Source: Geobacter sp. UBA2189 (lineage in GTDB: Bacteria > Desulfobacterota > Desulfuromonadia > Geobacterales > Pseudopelobacteraceae). From it: DNA of 64,000 nt. Of the stretch, positions 1-8,486 are shown piece after piece (positions within the stretch are counted from its first letter, which is position 1; each line of letters starts with the position of its first letter). The notes below the pieces were generated by a model that was given only the letters and a program-made list of their open reading frames with translations, made no database searches and was not told the DNA's origin. The DNA lies in NCBI GenBank assembly GCA_002328035.1, contig DCVL01000039.1:1-64000 (forward strand). Direction: 5' to 3'. The translations under genes and the position numbers were made by a program.

Positions 1-153
1 AAAAACACTGTATACAAAAGGGTTACGTGCAGTTTATTTAAAAAATATTAATGATTTCAATTAACGAGCATACCCTTTTACAAAATAAACAACCGTAATG
101 CAACTATTAATTCATTGTATACAAATATCCGAATATATCTAATTTTAATGTTA
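1..153. other. Gene-free AT-rich left edge
   Basis: This AT-rich stretch lies downstream of the last kor gene (minus strand). I see no gene in it. The 10-base string TGTATACAAA occurs near positions 9-18 and again near 116-125. No convincing terminator hairpin with a T-run was found for the kor operon. Confidence 0.5.
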
Positions 154-708
154 TTACCCATATTGTAAATTTTTGACAAGATTGTAGCTGGCTTCAAGAG
201 CCCTTATATTTGCAGGTATAAGCTTGTGGTTTCGTTCCGGAAGGGTGTCTTTAAGCGCCTCCTTTAATGATTCAAGCTGTAAAGCCCCTGTTGCTGCAGC
301 ATATCCTCCACAGGCCACCATATTCACCATCCTTACATCGCCAAGGTCAATCGCTATCTGGTTCATTGGAAAAGAGATCATCTTACGACCATCCAGACCA
401 ACTCCATTGATATTTACCAATGAGCTATTGACAAGACAGATGCCACCCTGCTTAACCTTATCAGCATATTTATCAAAGGAAAGCTGATTAAGGATGATAG
501 AGACAGATGGTTCTCCAACCACAGGAGAACCTGTTTCTCCATCCGCAAATACAACTGTGCACATCGCTGCCCCACCCCGTTTTTCAACTCCATATGAGGG
601 GAAAAAAGAAACGTTCTTGCCTTCTCTAATGGCAGTATATGAAAGAAGGTTTCCGGCAAGCAGCACCCCCTGACCACCATAACCTGCTATAAACAGATCA
701 TATCGCAT
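154..708 (-). CDS. korC: 2-oxoacid:ferredoxin oxidoreductase, gamma subunit
   Basis: Gamma subunit of a 2-oxoglutarate (or related 2-oxoacid):ferredoxin oxidoreductase, a cytoplasmic enzyme that oxidatively decarboxylates the 2-oxoacid to the acyl-CoA and reduces ferredoxin. The N-terminus carries the family glycine motif AGYGGQGV, followed by an acidic/aromatic stretch (SYGVEKRGG) typical of the POR gamma domain; about 184 residues is the normal length. I start at the ATG at 708 because GTGGAG sits about 9 bases before it. A GTG at 723, directly abutting the korB stop, would add five residues but would consume that ribosome site. It is the last gene of korD-korA-korB-korC. The family and subunit are clear; 2-oxoglutarate as substrate is inferred from the four-gene organisation. 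Confidence 0.93.
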   Translation of the reverse strand: MRYDLFIAGYGGQGVLLAGNLLSYTAIREGKNVSFFPSYGVEKRGGAAMCTVVFADGETGSPVVGEPSVSIILNQLSFDKYADKVKQGGICLVNSSLVNINGVGLDGRKMISFPMNQIAIDLGDVRMVNMVACGGYAAATGALQLESLKEALKDTLPERNHKLIPANIRALEASYNLVKNLQYG

Positions 709-723
709 ATAAGTATGCTCCAC

Positions 724-1467
724 TTAAAGATTATCGTTGTTTTTAAAAACACCCAGAGGGAAGTACGGAATCATCTCATTACCGACCCGTTCATTTGCAA
801 CAAGAGGATTCATTCCCCAGTTTGTAGGACAGGCAGCCAATGCCTCAATAAAAGCAAAACCCTTTTTTTCAACCTGATATTGAAAGGCTGTTTTAATCGC
901 CTTTTTAGCCTGAATGATATTTTTGGGACTATTAACAGCAATACGTGCTGAATAGGCAACTCCATCAAGATTTGAGAGAAGCTCCGCCATCCTGAATGGT
1001 TTTCCGTCATTGACAACATTCCTGCCATTGGGAGACGTTGTTGTTTTCTGACCTGGCATGGTAGTGGGCGCCATCTGTCCACCTGTCATACCGTAAGTGG
1101 TGTTGTTAACGAAGATAACTGTAATCATCTCGCCACGGTTGGCTGCGTGAATGATCTCGGAAGTACCTATGGCAGCCAGATCACCATCCCCCTGATAGCT
1201 GAATACAATCCGATCCGGACGCGCCCTTTTTACACCGGTGGCAACTGCTGGGGCACGTCCATGCGGCGACTCAACAACATCAATATGAAAGTAGTTGTAA
1301 AGAAAAACCGAACAACCTACAGAAGCACAGCCTATTGTCTCTCCTGCTATGCCAAAGCTATCCATCGCCCTTGCCACCAGACTGTGGATTGAGCCATGAT
1401 GGCAGCCGGGGCAGAAATGGGTCTGTACATCCTTTAAACTGGAGGGTCTTGAAAACAGTTGCGTCAT
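724..1467 (-). CDS. korB: 2-oxoacid:ferredoxin oxidoreductase, beta (TPP) subunit
   Basis: Thiamine-diphosphate-binding beta subunit of the oxidoreductase. Early residues show FCPGCHHG, a Cys pair that resembles the cluster-liganding cysteines of this subunit, and the pyrophosphate/Mg site appears as GDGDLAAIG followed by NNTTYGMTGGQ, the usual TPP signature. The 247-residue length matches 2-oxoglutarate:ferredoxin oxidoreductase beta chains rather than the longer pyruvate type. It lies 7 bases after korA and directly abuts korC, so translation is probably coupled. Together with KorA it forms the catalytic core, which passes electrons to KorD clusters. Confidence 0.95.
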   Translation of the reverse strand: MTQLFSRPSSLKDVQTHFCPGCHHGSIHSLVARAMDSFGIAGETIGCASVGCSVFLYNYFHIDVVESPHGRAPAVATGVKRARPDRIVFSYQGDGDLAAIGTSEIIHAANRGEMITVIFVNNTTYGMTGGQMAPTTMPGQKTTTSPNGRNVVNDGKPFRMAELLSNLDGVAYSARIAVNSPKNIIQAKKAIKTAFQYQVEKKGFAFIEALAACPTNWGMNPLVANERVGNEMIPYFPLGVFKNNDNL

Positions 1468-1474
1468 ATAAACC

Positions 1475-2539
1475 TCATAAAATCTGCTTTTTTATCTGAT
1501 TAAACAACTCTTCGGGTGTTGGCAAAGAACCCATACCTGGCGGGCGACCATAAAAACTGACCTCAGCATCTCTTGCAACCGATAAACGGACATCATCAAC
1601 CATCTGACCGGTGGAAAGCTCAACCGTCAGCCAACGTTTGCAACGGGATGAAAGGCTAGCAATCCCCTTTTCAGGAAACGGAAACAGTGTAATAGGGCGG
1701 AAAAGGCCTACCTTTATCCCTTCGGCTCTTGCCATTTCTACAGCTGTGCGGGCAATTCTGGATGTTACACCAAAAGCGGCTATAACAAGGTCTGCATCTG
1801 ATGTCTCATACTCTTCCCAGCGTGATTCCTTTTCAGCCAGTTCCTTATAACGGGCATGCATCTTCCAGTGAAAGGCCTCCATCTCACCGTCACCAAGATA
1901 AAGAGACTTTACTATATTCTGCTTACCACCGCCTGTCCCGCGTACAGCCCAGCCTTTAGACGGAAGAGGGATTGCAATGTATGGATTGGGGGTTATTGAC
2001 TCCTTCATCTGCCCCAATACAGAGTCGGCAAGCACCATTGCCGGTATCCGGTACAGATCAGAGAGGTCAAAAGCCAGCATGGTCAGATCGTACATTTCCT
2101 GAACAGAGTTTGGAGCCAGAACAATAATCCGGTAGCCACCATGGCCACCCCCTTTGGTGGCCTGATGGTAGTCTGCCTGTGAGGCATCAATTCCACCAAG
2201 GCCGGGTCCTGAACGCATGATATCAACAATTACACAGGGCAATTCAGAACCTGCCATGTAAGATATACCTTCCTGCTTCAGGGAGATACCGGGGCCAGAT
2301 GATGATGTCATAGTACGAACTCCGGTAGCCGATGCACCAAGCACCATATTAATAGAGGCAATTTCACTTTCAGCCTGAATGAAAGTCCCTCCGGTTTTAG
2401 GAAGTTCGCGAGACAGATACTCCGGAATATCGCTTTGTGGTGTGATCGGATAACCAAAATAGCAGCGCAGGCCAGCCTCAATGGCAGCCATAGCCACAGC
2501 CTCATTGCCTTTAACAAACTTTTTCTTAAGGGAATTCAT
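1475..2539 (-). CDS. korA: 2-oxoacid:ferredoxin oxidoreductase, alpha subunit
   Basis: Alpha (pyrimidine-binding) subunit, 354 residues. The start of the chain has GNEAVAMAAIEAGLRCYFGYPITPQSDI, split here as the GNEA opening and the YPITPQ(S) motif that is diagnostic for the KorA/VorB family; the TSSSGPGISL segment is also conserved. A transketolase C-terminal-like region follows from about residue 240 (DLVIAAFG onward). Its ATG overlaps the korD stop codon by four bases (ATGA), indicating translational coupling. In this type of bacterium the enzyme joins the oxidative TCA cycle between 2-oxoglutarate and succinyl-CoA; the exact 2-oxoacid is inferred. Confidence 0.95.
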   Translation of the reverse strand: MNSLKKKFVKGNEAVAMAAIEAGLRCYFGYPITPQSDIPEYLSRELPKTGGTFIQAESEIASINMVLGASATGVRTMTSSSGPGISLKQEGISYMAGSELPCVIVDIMRSGPGLGGIDASQADYHQATKGGGHGGYRIIVLAPNSVQEMYDLTMLAFDLSDLYRIPAMVLADSVLGQMKESITPNPYIAIPLPSKGWAVRGTGGGKQNIVKSLYLGDGEMEAFHWKMHARYKELAEKESRWEEYETSDADLVIAAFGVTSRIARTAVEMARAEGIKVGLFRPITLFPFPEKGIASLSSRCKRWLTVELSTGQMVDDVRLSVARDAEVSFYGRPPGMGSLPTPEELFNQIKKQIL

Positions 2540-2751
2540 CTGAGATCTTCCTTAAATACAGTAATTGCAACATCAGGACATATCTCGGCACAGAAACAAC
2601 AGCCGGTACAGTTTTCTTGGTTATTGAATACCGCTACTGTATAACCGAGCGCATTTGGCTGGTCGTTCAAAGACACCAGTTTTTTAGGACAGGCAACTGT
2701 GCAAAGACCACAGCCTTTACAGCGTTCTTCATCAATAATAATATAGGGCAT
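2536..2751 (-). CDS. korD: 2-oxoacid:ferredoxin oxidoreductase, ferredoxin-like delta subunit
   Basis: A 71-residue dicluster ferredoxin-like protein, first gene of the kor operon. Two CxxCxxCxxxCP motifs are visible (CKGCGLCTVACP and CTGCCFCAEICP), each expected to hold a [4Fe-4S] cluster. In this position it is the electron-transfer subunit of the 2-oxoacid oxidoreductase. The second motif has an extra Cys (CTGCC). It overlaps korA by four bases. A divergent MucR-type regulator starts about 185 bases upstream; whether it controls kor cannot be told from sequence. Confidence 0.93.
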   Translation of the reverse strand: MPYIIIDEERCKGCGLCTVACPKKLVSLNDQPNALGYTVAVFNNQENCTGCCFCAEICPDVAITVFKEDLR

Positions 2752-2862
2752 AAATAGCCACCTCAGTAATTGTTGTCTGGCAATTTTAATTTAACTAGCA
2801 GAATGCGATTGATCTGGTCAAATATTTTTTATTCACTGTTTAATTGATTAGAAACAAAGCTG

Positions 2863-2891
2863 TTGATTTAAGTATTATATGCTGTTAGATA
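2863..2891 (+). promoter_or_regulatory. Predicted sigma-70 promoter for the MucR-type gene
   Basis: A TTGATT -35 box at 2863-2868 and a TAGATA -10 box at 2886-2891 are separated by 17 bases, about 45 bases before the ATG at 2936. AAGGAG lies just ahead of the start codon. Read by eye only. Confidence 0.5.
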
Positions 2892-2935
2892 AAGCTCATC
2901 ATATTTTAGAATAAGTATTATTGTAAGGAGAAAAT

Positions 2936-3415
2936 ATGTCATCTATACTCGTGGAGCTAACTGCCAATATTGTATCTTCCCATGCTTCAACTGTTGAAAT
3001 GTCATCTGATGAACTTTTGATTGAAATACAACGTATCTACAATACCCTTAAAAATCTGGATTCTGATGTTATAACGGAAGAAGAACCTGCTATCAAAGAA
3101 TCTGCCACAAAACTGAATCCTAAGAAGTCTATCCTTAAGGATCAGATTATCTGCCTTGAATGCGGTAAAGGTGGATTCAAGACACTTTCACGGCATCTAA
3201 AACAGGCACACGGCATGAAAGCTGGTGAATACCGCAAAAAATACGGGTTTAAGGCTAATACGCCACTTGCTGCAAAAAATTATTCTGAAGCTCGCAGACA
3301 GACAGCTATAAATAATAATCTTGGCGATAAGATGACCGAGGGTCGAATTAAACATCAGACAGAGATGGCTGCAAAAAAACTGGAATCAAAAACCAATGGA
3401 GCCAAGAAGGCCTAA
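2936..3415 (+). CDS. MucR/Ros-family zinc-finger transcriptional regulator
   Basis: A 159-residue protein with an acidic N-terminal half and a C-terminal MucR/Ros domain. The zinc-finger region runs from about residue 70: CLECG then SRHLKQAHG, giving a Cys2-His2-like ligand set, followed by the family signature GEYRKKYGF and ANTPLAA. Ros/MucR proteins bind AT-rich DNA and regulate surface polysaccharide, motility and cell-cycle genes in alphaproteobacteria; several homologues are usual in Geobacter-like genomes. AAGGAG lies just before the ATG. It is monocistronic, divergent from kor and convergent with rsmA. Its target here is unknown. Confidence 0.88.
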   Translation: MSSILVELTANIVSSHASTVEMSSDELLIEIQRIYNTLKNLDSDVITEEEPAIKESATKLNPKKSILKDQIICLECGKGGFKTLSRHLKQAHGMKAGEYRKKYGFKANTPLAAKNYSEARRQTAINNNLGDKMTEGRIKHQTEMAAKKLESKTNGAKKA

Positions 3416-3480
3416 AAAAACATTCAAACAATTGCATTCAGAAGTTAGCCTGCTGTCAAAAGGCGAGCTTTTTTGTTTAA

Positions 3481-4281
3481 TCAGGCAAGAGCCCTGGATA
3501 GCATTGCAAACTCATAAATATCTAATGTCTCACCCCGACGTTTTCCATCGATAGAGCATGAATCAAGCGCCTCTTTAAGCATTGTCAGATCCGCAATAGA
3601 GGAGCTTTTCAGACAGTTCCACAAGGTTTTTCTACGCATTGAGAAGGCAGACTTTACAAGCCTCTCAAACAGAGCCTGATTTCCCACATCAACCCTGGAT
3701 GAGATCAAGGGAGTCATGCTGATAACTACAGAATCTACCTTTGGAGAAGGGAAAAAACAGCCGGGCGATACAATAAATTCATGCCTTACATCAAACCACT
3801 GTCGGAAGAGTACCGTCAGAACTCCATACTCACTACAATCAGGCTCTGCAGCCAAGCGTTCTCCAACCTCTTTCTGAAGCATAACTACAAAACGTGAAAA
3901 ATGCTTACGTTCTTCAAGAAATCTGAACAGTACAGGAGTTGAGATATTGTATGGGAGATTAGCCACAACCTTGTATATTTGATTATTCAGCAGACTCTTA
4001 AAATCAACCTTCAATATGTCCTGCTCATAGATTTTAACATTTACAGAGCCGGCATATTTTTCTCGAAGAATGGCAGAGAGGTCACGATCAAACTCTACAG
4101 CCAACAGATTACCAACCTTCTCCGCCAACAACTCTGTCATGGCTCCTCTGCCGGGTCCTATCTCCAGAATATTATCTCCAGGTTGCAAATCCGCTACAGC
4201 CAGTATTTTTCTTATTATGTTATGGTCTGTCAGGAAGTTTTGCCCAAGACTTTTTCTGGGTCGTGGAAATAAACCGTTCAT
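3481..4281 (-). CDS. rsmA: 16S rRNA dimethyladenosine methyltransferase RsmA (KsgA)
   Basis: Dimethylates two adjacent adenines near the 3' end of 16S rRNA using S-adenosylmethionine. The motifs are in order: GQNFLTD near the N-terminus, the SAM loop LEIGPGRGAMTELL, and the catalytic NLPYNIS motif. At 266 residues the length is normal. The ATG at 4281 overlaps the tsaD stop (ATGA); the longer reading from a TTG at 4290 would add three residues and is less likely. It is the last gene of phoH-tsaD-rsmA. Confidence 0.96.
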   Translation of the reverse strand: MNGLFPRPRKSLGQNFLTDHNIIRKILAVADLQPGDNILEIGPGRGAMTELLAEKVGNLLAVEFDRDLSAILREKYAGSVNVKIYEQDILKVDFKSLLNNQIYKVVANLPYNISTPVLFRFLEERKHFSRFVVMLQKEVGERLAAEPDCSEYGVLTVLFRQWFDVRHEFIVSPGCFFPSPKVDSVVISMTPLISSRVDVGNQALFERLVKSAFSMRRKTLWNCLKSSSIADLTMLKEALDSCSIDGKRRGETLDIYEFAMLSRALA

Positions 4282-5306
4282 AAAGAGCAAGCCTTGATAA
4301 CAGCCTTGTCAAGTGGCCATGTGGCAACAGCATCAAATGCCAATCCATCATTGCGCCCTGAAGAAAGATAAAAATCTCCGGCGACTGCGAGCATTGCGGC
4401 ATTATCTCCACACAGAACAGGGGGTGCCATCTGCAGTTCAATCCCTATTCGTTCAGACATAGATAGCAAAGCTGCCCTCAAACCGCTATTACAGGCAACT
4501 CCCCCACCAACCACCAGTCTTTTCAATCCCTCCTGTCTCAGTGCTGCTTCTGTTTTTTTTATCAGCAGATCACAAACTGAGGCCTGGAAAGAGGCACAAA
4601 TATCATGCAAGTGCGCTCCTTCCGGTGGGACAACCTGTTTTTTAAGGTAGGTCAGAACCGATGTTTTTAACCCGCTAAAACTAAAATTAAGCGTACCATC
4701 ATACATTAATGGTCGCGGAAATGATATTGCAGCAGGATTTCCATCTTGCGCCAGTCTGTCAATCATGGCTCCGCCAGGATAAGAAAGACCAAGCAGATTT
4801 GCTGTCTTATCAAAAGCCTCGCCTACCGCATCGTCAATTGTGCGGCCTAAGGTATGATAAATCCCTATCCCGTCAACTCGATAAATATGTGTATGTCCAC
4901 CAGAAACAACCAGAGCAATAAAAGGAAAATCGACCGGTCTATCAAGAAATCCTGCAAGCAGATGACCTTCAATATGGTGTACTCCAACCAAAGGAATGTC
5001 ACAGGCAAGGGCAAGTGACTTTGCCATTGAAACCCCAACAAGAAGAGCACCCAAAAGCCCTGGGCCTCTTGTTACAGCAATACCTTCAATTTCTTCAAGA
5101 GTGACAGAAGCATCTCTTAAAGCCTGTCTTACAACCGGAATAATCATCTCAAGATGTTTACGGGAGGCAATCTCAGGTACAACTCCGCCATATTCGGCAT
5201 GTACCTCAACCTGCGAAGAGACTTGATTCGACAGCATAAAGCGACCGTCGCGAACTACAGCGGCGGCCGTTTCATCACAGGATGTTTCAATAGAGAGCAA
5301 AAGCAT
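4278..5306 (-). CDS. tsaD: tRNA N6-threonylcarbamoyladenosine transferase TsaD
   Basis: Transfers the threonylcarbamoyl group to A37 of ANN-decoding tRNAs, working with TsaB and TsaE, which are not in this window. The opening LSIETSCDETAAAVV, the metal-binding HHIEGH, the ALVVSGGHTHIY loop and FSFSGLKTSV are all characteristic of the ASKHA-fold TsaD/Kae1/YgjD family. The length, 342 residues, is typical. The ATG overlaps the phoH stop by one base (TAATG) and its own stop overlaps the rsmA start, so all three genes appear translationally coupled. Confidence 0.97.
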   Translation of the reverse strand: MLLLSIETSCDETAAAVVRDGRFMLSNQVSSQVEVHAEYGGVVPEIASRKHLEMIIPVVRQALRDASVTLEEIEGIAVTRGPGLLGALLVGVSMAKSLALACDIPLVGVHHIEGHLLAGFLDRPVDFPFIALVVSGGHTHIYRVDGIGIYHTLGRTIDDAVGEAFDKTANLLGLSYPGGAMIDRLAQDGNPAAISFPRPLMYDGTLNFSFSGLKTSVLTYLKKQVVPPEGAHLHDICASFQASVCDLLIKKTEAALRQEGLKRLVVGGGVACNSGLRAALLSMSERIGIELQMAPPVLCGDNAAMLAVAGDFYLSSGRNDGLAFDAVATWPLDKAVIKACSL

Positions 5307-6625
5307 TACAGTAGATTAGCCGCCAATTCCGCCAGCTCGGATCTTTCTCCACGGGTCAAGGTTACATGGGCTGAGATCCGCTCATTCTTAAATCTTTCCA
5401 CCAGATAGGAAAGCCCGTTACTAGATGAATCCACATATGGATTGTCTATTTGATAAGGATCACCGGTAAGAATGATCTTTGTACCCTCTCCTGCTCTTGT
5501 AACAATGGTCTTGATCTCATGTGGAGTCAGATTCTGGGCTTCGTCTACAATCAGATACTGATTAGGGATGGATCTCCCTCTGATATAGGTCAGTGGCTCA
5601 ATATCCAAGAGCCCCATAGCCATGAGCTCTTTATAGCCTTTATTGCTATGGCGTTTCTCTGATTCATGCCCGGATATCAAAAGCTCGACATTGTCAAAGA
5701 TCGGCTGCATCCAGGGTGTTAGTTTTTCTTCAATATCACCAGGAAGAAAACCGAGATCCTTACCCAATGGAAAAACCGGTCTGGACACAAGCAGACGGTT
5801 ATAGACGTTCTCCTCAGCTACTTTTTGGAGGCCAGCCGCAATAGCCAGAAGAGTTTTACCTGTACCGGCCTTCCCAACCAGACTTACCAGCTTGATACTG
5901 TCATCTGCAAGGGCATCCAGTGCAAACTGCTGTTCGCGGTTTCGTGGGTGTATGCTCCAGACCCCCTCTTTTGGAACCTTGCGAACAGGAACCAGTTTAC
6001 CCTGCAGGGCATCAAACCTGCAGATAGCCGTATGGGATGGATTTGCAGCATCTATAAGAGTTGCATACTCATTTGGATACAAGCCTTGCGGAGCTTCCAG
6101 CCAGCCCTGTCCATAGAAACGATCAACAGAATCAGAACCAAGATCGACACTTCGAGCCCCGGCGTAAAGTTCCTGTATGTCAACTTTATCAGATTCGTAA
6201 TCTTCAGTAACTATACCTATAGCATCTGCCTTTATACGAAGGTTGGTATCCTTTGTTACAAAGATTACCGTTTCATCTGGAAAGCGTTCTCTTGTTACAA
6301 CGGCAACCGCCAAAATCCGGTTATCCCCTTTATCATCCCGAAGATCCTTTGGCATTCTGTTAAGAGCCTGCTCTTCACAGAGATCTACCCTTAGAATACC
6401 GCCTCCAGGCATAGTGACGCCGGTTGAGAGAGAACCTTTTTCACGTAGCATATCAAGTATGCGAGAAACAGAACGAGCATTTCGGCCTGTTTCATTCATA
6501 TCCTTTTTGAAGCGGTCAATCTCTTCAATTACTGTAATCGGGATTATTATTGCATTGTCCTCAAATTTGAAGAGAGCCTGTGGATCGTGAAGAAGAACGT
6601 TAGTATCAAGGACAAAATATTTCAT
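5306..6625 (-). CDS. PhoH-family ATPase with N-terminal PIN domain
   Basis: A 439-residue fusion of a PIN-type RNase domain and a PhoH ATPase, as in the PhoH2/YlaK group; such proteins are reported as RNA helicase/RNase enzymes. The PIN acidic residues occur in FVLDTNVLLHDP and TVIEEID within the first 50 residues. The PhoH part has Walker A GKAGTGKTLL and Walker B LIVDEAQN, followed by ILTGDPYQID. I start at the ATG at 6625, preceded by GAAAGG. A start at 6667 would add 14 residues with no PIN homology. It is first in phoH-tsaD-rsmA. RNA substrates are unknown. Confidence 0.93.
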   Translation of the reverse strand: MKYFVLDTNVLLHDPQALFKFEDNAIIIPITVIEEIDRFKKDMNETGRNARSVSRILDMLREKGSLSTGVTMPGGGILRVDLCEEQALNRMPKDLRDDKGDNRILAVAVVTRERFPDETVIFVTKDTNLRIKADAIGIVTEDYESDKVDIQELYAGARSVDLGSDSVDRFYGQGWLEAPQGLYPNEYATLIDAANPSHTAICRFDALQGKLVPVRKVPKEGVWSIHPRNREQQFALDALADDSIKLVSLVGKAGTGKTLLAIAAGLQKVAEENVYNRLLVSRPVFPLGKDLGFLPGDIEEKLTPWMQPIFDNVELLISGHESEKRHSNKGYKELMAMGLLDIEPLTYIRGRSIPNQYLIVDEAQNLTPHEIKTIVTRAGEGTKIILTGDPYQIDNPYVDSSSNGLSYLVERFKNERISAHVTLTRGERSELAELAANLL

Positions 6626-6690
6626 GCATACCCTTTCTTGATAACGGTATATAGTGGTAAACTTCAATATTGAACCTATCGCAAAATTCT

Positions 6691-6778
6691 TGTCATCCCC
6701 GAATCTCTTTATAGGGGATTCGGTCTGTTCAATCAGTTAAAATCTGGATTCCGGCTAAAATCCTGCCGGAAGGACAAC
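6691..6778. repeat. Pair of imperfect intergenic palindromes
   Basis: Two hairpin-forming units follow each other between the beta-helix lipoprotein gene and phoH. The first runs from TGTCATCCCCGAATC to GGGGATTCGG (about 6691-6723). The second runs from TCTGGATTCCGGC to GCCGGAAGGACA (about 6743-6777). They resemble the dispersed GTCATCCC / GGATTCCGGC extragenic repeats seen in many bacterial genomes. Either could also act as a transcription terminator for the upstream gene, but no T-run is obvious. Confidence 0.5.
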
Positions 6779-6829
6779 TTTCAGGACTATTGTAAGAACC
6801 TCTATTGATAAATGAGACACTATAAGCTG

Positions 6830-8206
6830 CTAAGGAAAAACAGCAGGTCTAAGCTTTAAAAATGGGATATAGAGCACTCTAGCATTATCAGACTTCATTC
6901 CAGAATCAGTAATACTGCCTGATACTTTTATTTCGTCCAGAGAACCCCACCAATTAAGAATGGCAATAAACAGCTCATCTCCCTTGTTATGCAGGTTTGA
7001 TATTTTGTTGTCATAAAGCGCTGAACCCACCATGATCCCACGCGTATTTTCCATTTGTATACCAAAACCAGAATTACCAGTGAATAATGAGTTGTTAATT
7101 TTGATTCTGATGTTCTTTAATTCTAAACCATTCTCTCTGTTTTGCTGAAAGCGTGTGAGAGTAATTTGCCCTTCTCCTCCGTTAAGGGTGGCTCCGGTTC
7201 TATTTTCTGCTATAACGCCGTTGCTAATCCTGTAACGAGACTGCTCAGTAAAAATACCTTCCTGGGAGTTATTTACAATCTTTACGTTTATCAGACTAAA
7301 AGAAGAATTTCTGGCAAAAAGTCCTTGACGGTTTTCATGCATCAGACCTTCACGAAGCTCCAGTTCACCATCCAGAGTCTTGCAAGCGGTGTCACAACGT
7401 GAGATATGAACATCTTGGAGGCGTGCTTCAGCATCATACAGAGCTATCCCTGTAACTGCTTTTTCAATCTTTAGACCCCTACCGGTAAAATTTGAAAAAT
7501 ATGCAGCTATACCGTTCTTTGCACCTTCGATTTTAGCACAATCGAGGATGTTCTTTTTCTCGCTGTTCATCAGCAACAGACCGCCCCAGTCACCTGGCAT
7601 GGCATCATCAAAAGCCGGTGCAAAGAGAACAGGTTTTTGGAATGTACCTGCGATGACGAGCCTGCCCTGTACTACAAGCTGAGACAGTTGTTCAGAAAGT
7701 GGCTGGGATATAAACCTGATTACGGTGCCTTGTTCAATTCGAAGTGTAGCATTTGGCGAAACGACCAATGTACCTCTTATAAGAACGGTTCCTCGCAGCA
7801 CAAGGTCTTCTGTTAATACCCTACCTTCAATCACCTTGTCTGCCTTGAGTATTGCAGACCTGGTGGCTTTTTGCTTGATGGCCAGATCGGAGGAAGGAGT
7901 ATCTGTTGTAATTTTAAACTGTTCTGTAGGTCGCGGTTCTGTTTTGGGAATCAGACGACTCTGAAGCGGTGGGGTAGCTTTTTTAACTGTAGAATCAGGA
8001 TTTTTCTGACTATTCTTTATTGGCTTTACAACTGGAAGTGGCTTTTCAGGAACCGTCACTGATACCGTAACAGTTTGTCCTTTGAGAGGAGCATCCGAAG
8101 CGTGAAACAGTTGCTGACAACCTGCAATCAGAGTCAAAAGACAGACAAGAAGAGCAAAGCGTAATGCAATATTTAAGCTTTTTGGACGTATGTACTGTAA
8201 AGACAA
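6830..8206 (-). CDS. Lipoprotein with right-handed parallel beta-helix repeats
   Basis: A 458-residue predicted lipoprotein. The N-terminus has a hydrophobic stretch ending in a lipobox (LIAGC, about residues 26-30). A Pro/Lys-rich linker follows. From about residue 130 the protein has short repeated strands typical of NosD/pectate-lyase-like beta-helices (for example VIEGRVLTEDLVLRG, NGIAAYFSNFTGRGLKI, SGFGIQMENTRGIMV). I cannot assign an enzymatic activity; it may be a carbohydrate-binding or structural envelope protein. The start codon appears to be TTG with GAGG about eight bases upstream. It is monocistronic on the minus strand. Confidence 0.8.
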   Translation of the reverse strand: MSLQYIRPKSLNIALRFALLVCLLTLIAGCQQLFHASDAPLKGQTVTVSVTVPEKPLPVVKPIKNSQKNPDSTVKKATPPLQSRLIPKTEPRPTEQFKITTDTPSSDLAIKQKATRSAILKADKVIEGRVLTEDLVLRGTVLIRGTLVVSPNATLRIEQGTVIRFISQPLSEQLSQLVVQGRLVIAGTFQKPVLFAPAFDDAMPGDWGGLLLMNSEKKNILDCAKIEGAKNGIAAYFSNFTGRGLKIEKAVTGIALYDAEARLQDVHISRCDTACKTLDGELELREGLMHENRQGLFARNSSFSLINVKIVNNSQEGIFTEQSRYRISNGVIAENRTGATLNGGEGQITLTRFQQNRENGLELKNIRIKINNSLFTGNSGFGIQMENTRGIMVGSALYDNKISNLHNKGDELFIAILNWWGSLDEIKVSGSITDSGMKSDNARVLYIPFLKLRPAVFP

Positions 8207-8345
8207 GAAGATAGCCTCTAGCTAGTTAAATTATTGAATATACGACCTAAGTTTCATAGCATAATCTTGAAAAAGTGTAAATTTTTTAAAATACTTTTCT
8301 CTTCAAAAGCTTCTCTTAAGTTTACTCATTAAAATCAAAATACTG

Positions 8346-8374
8346 TTGACAGCTAATACATGTTGTGGTTTTAT
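8346..8374 (+). promoter_or_regulatory. Predicted sigma-70 promoter of nrdJ
   Basis: A consensus TTGACA -35 box (8346-8351) is followed after 17 bases by TTTTAT (8369-8374) as a weak -10. It is about 135 bases upstream of the nrdJ start and is interleaved with two NrdR-box-like sites, which supports it being the regulated promoter. Confidence 0.45.
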
Positions 8375-8400
8375 CTATACCCAAACACTAAATATTGTGT
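8353..8400 (+). promoter_or_regulatory. Tandem NrdR boxes upstream of nrdJ
   Basis: The downstream site at 8385-8400, ACACTAAATATTGTGT, matches the known NrdR-box pattern (acaCwAtATaTwGtgt) at 15 of 16 positions. A weaker site at 8353-8368, CTAATACATGTTGTGG, matches at about 10 of 16 and begins exactly 32 bases earlier, which is the usual in-phase spacing of paired NrdR boxes. The first site sits between the -35 and -10, the second just after the -10. NrdR is a nucleotide-sensing repressor of ribonucleotide reductase genes, so this promoter is probably repressed when dATP is plentiful. Confidence 0.75.
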
Positions 8401-8486
8401 TGCAGACTAAGTATCTGTTCTTAAAGGGACCTCTGCTCATACTCATAACTAATCCCAGCCTCTAATTATCCGACAAGGAGAAAATA

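Noticed and set aside
154..723. GTG at 723 as start of korC
   Set aside because: The GTGGAG at 718-723 is better explained as the ribosome site for the ATG at 708.
8221..8486. Cobalamin riboswitch ahead of the B12-dependent nrdJ
   Set aside because: No B12-box-like sequence or stacked stems were seen; NrdR sites explain the region better.
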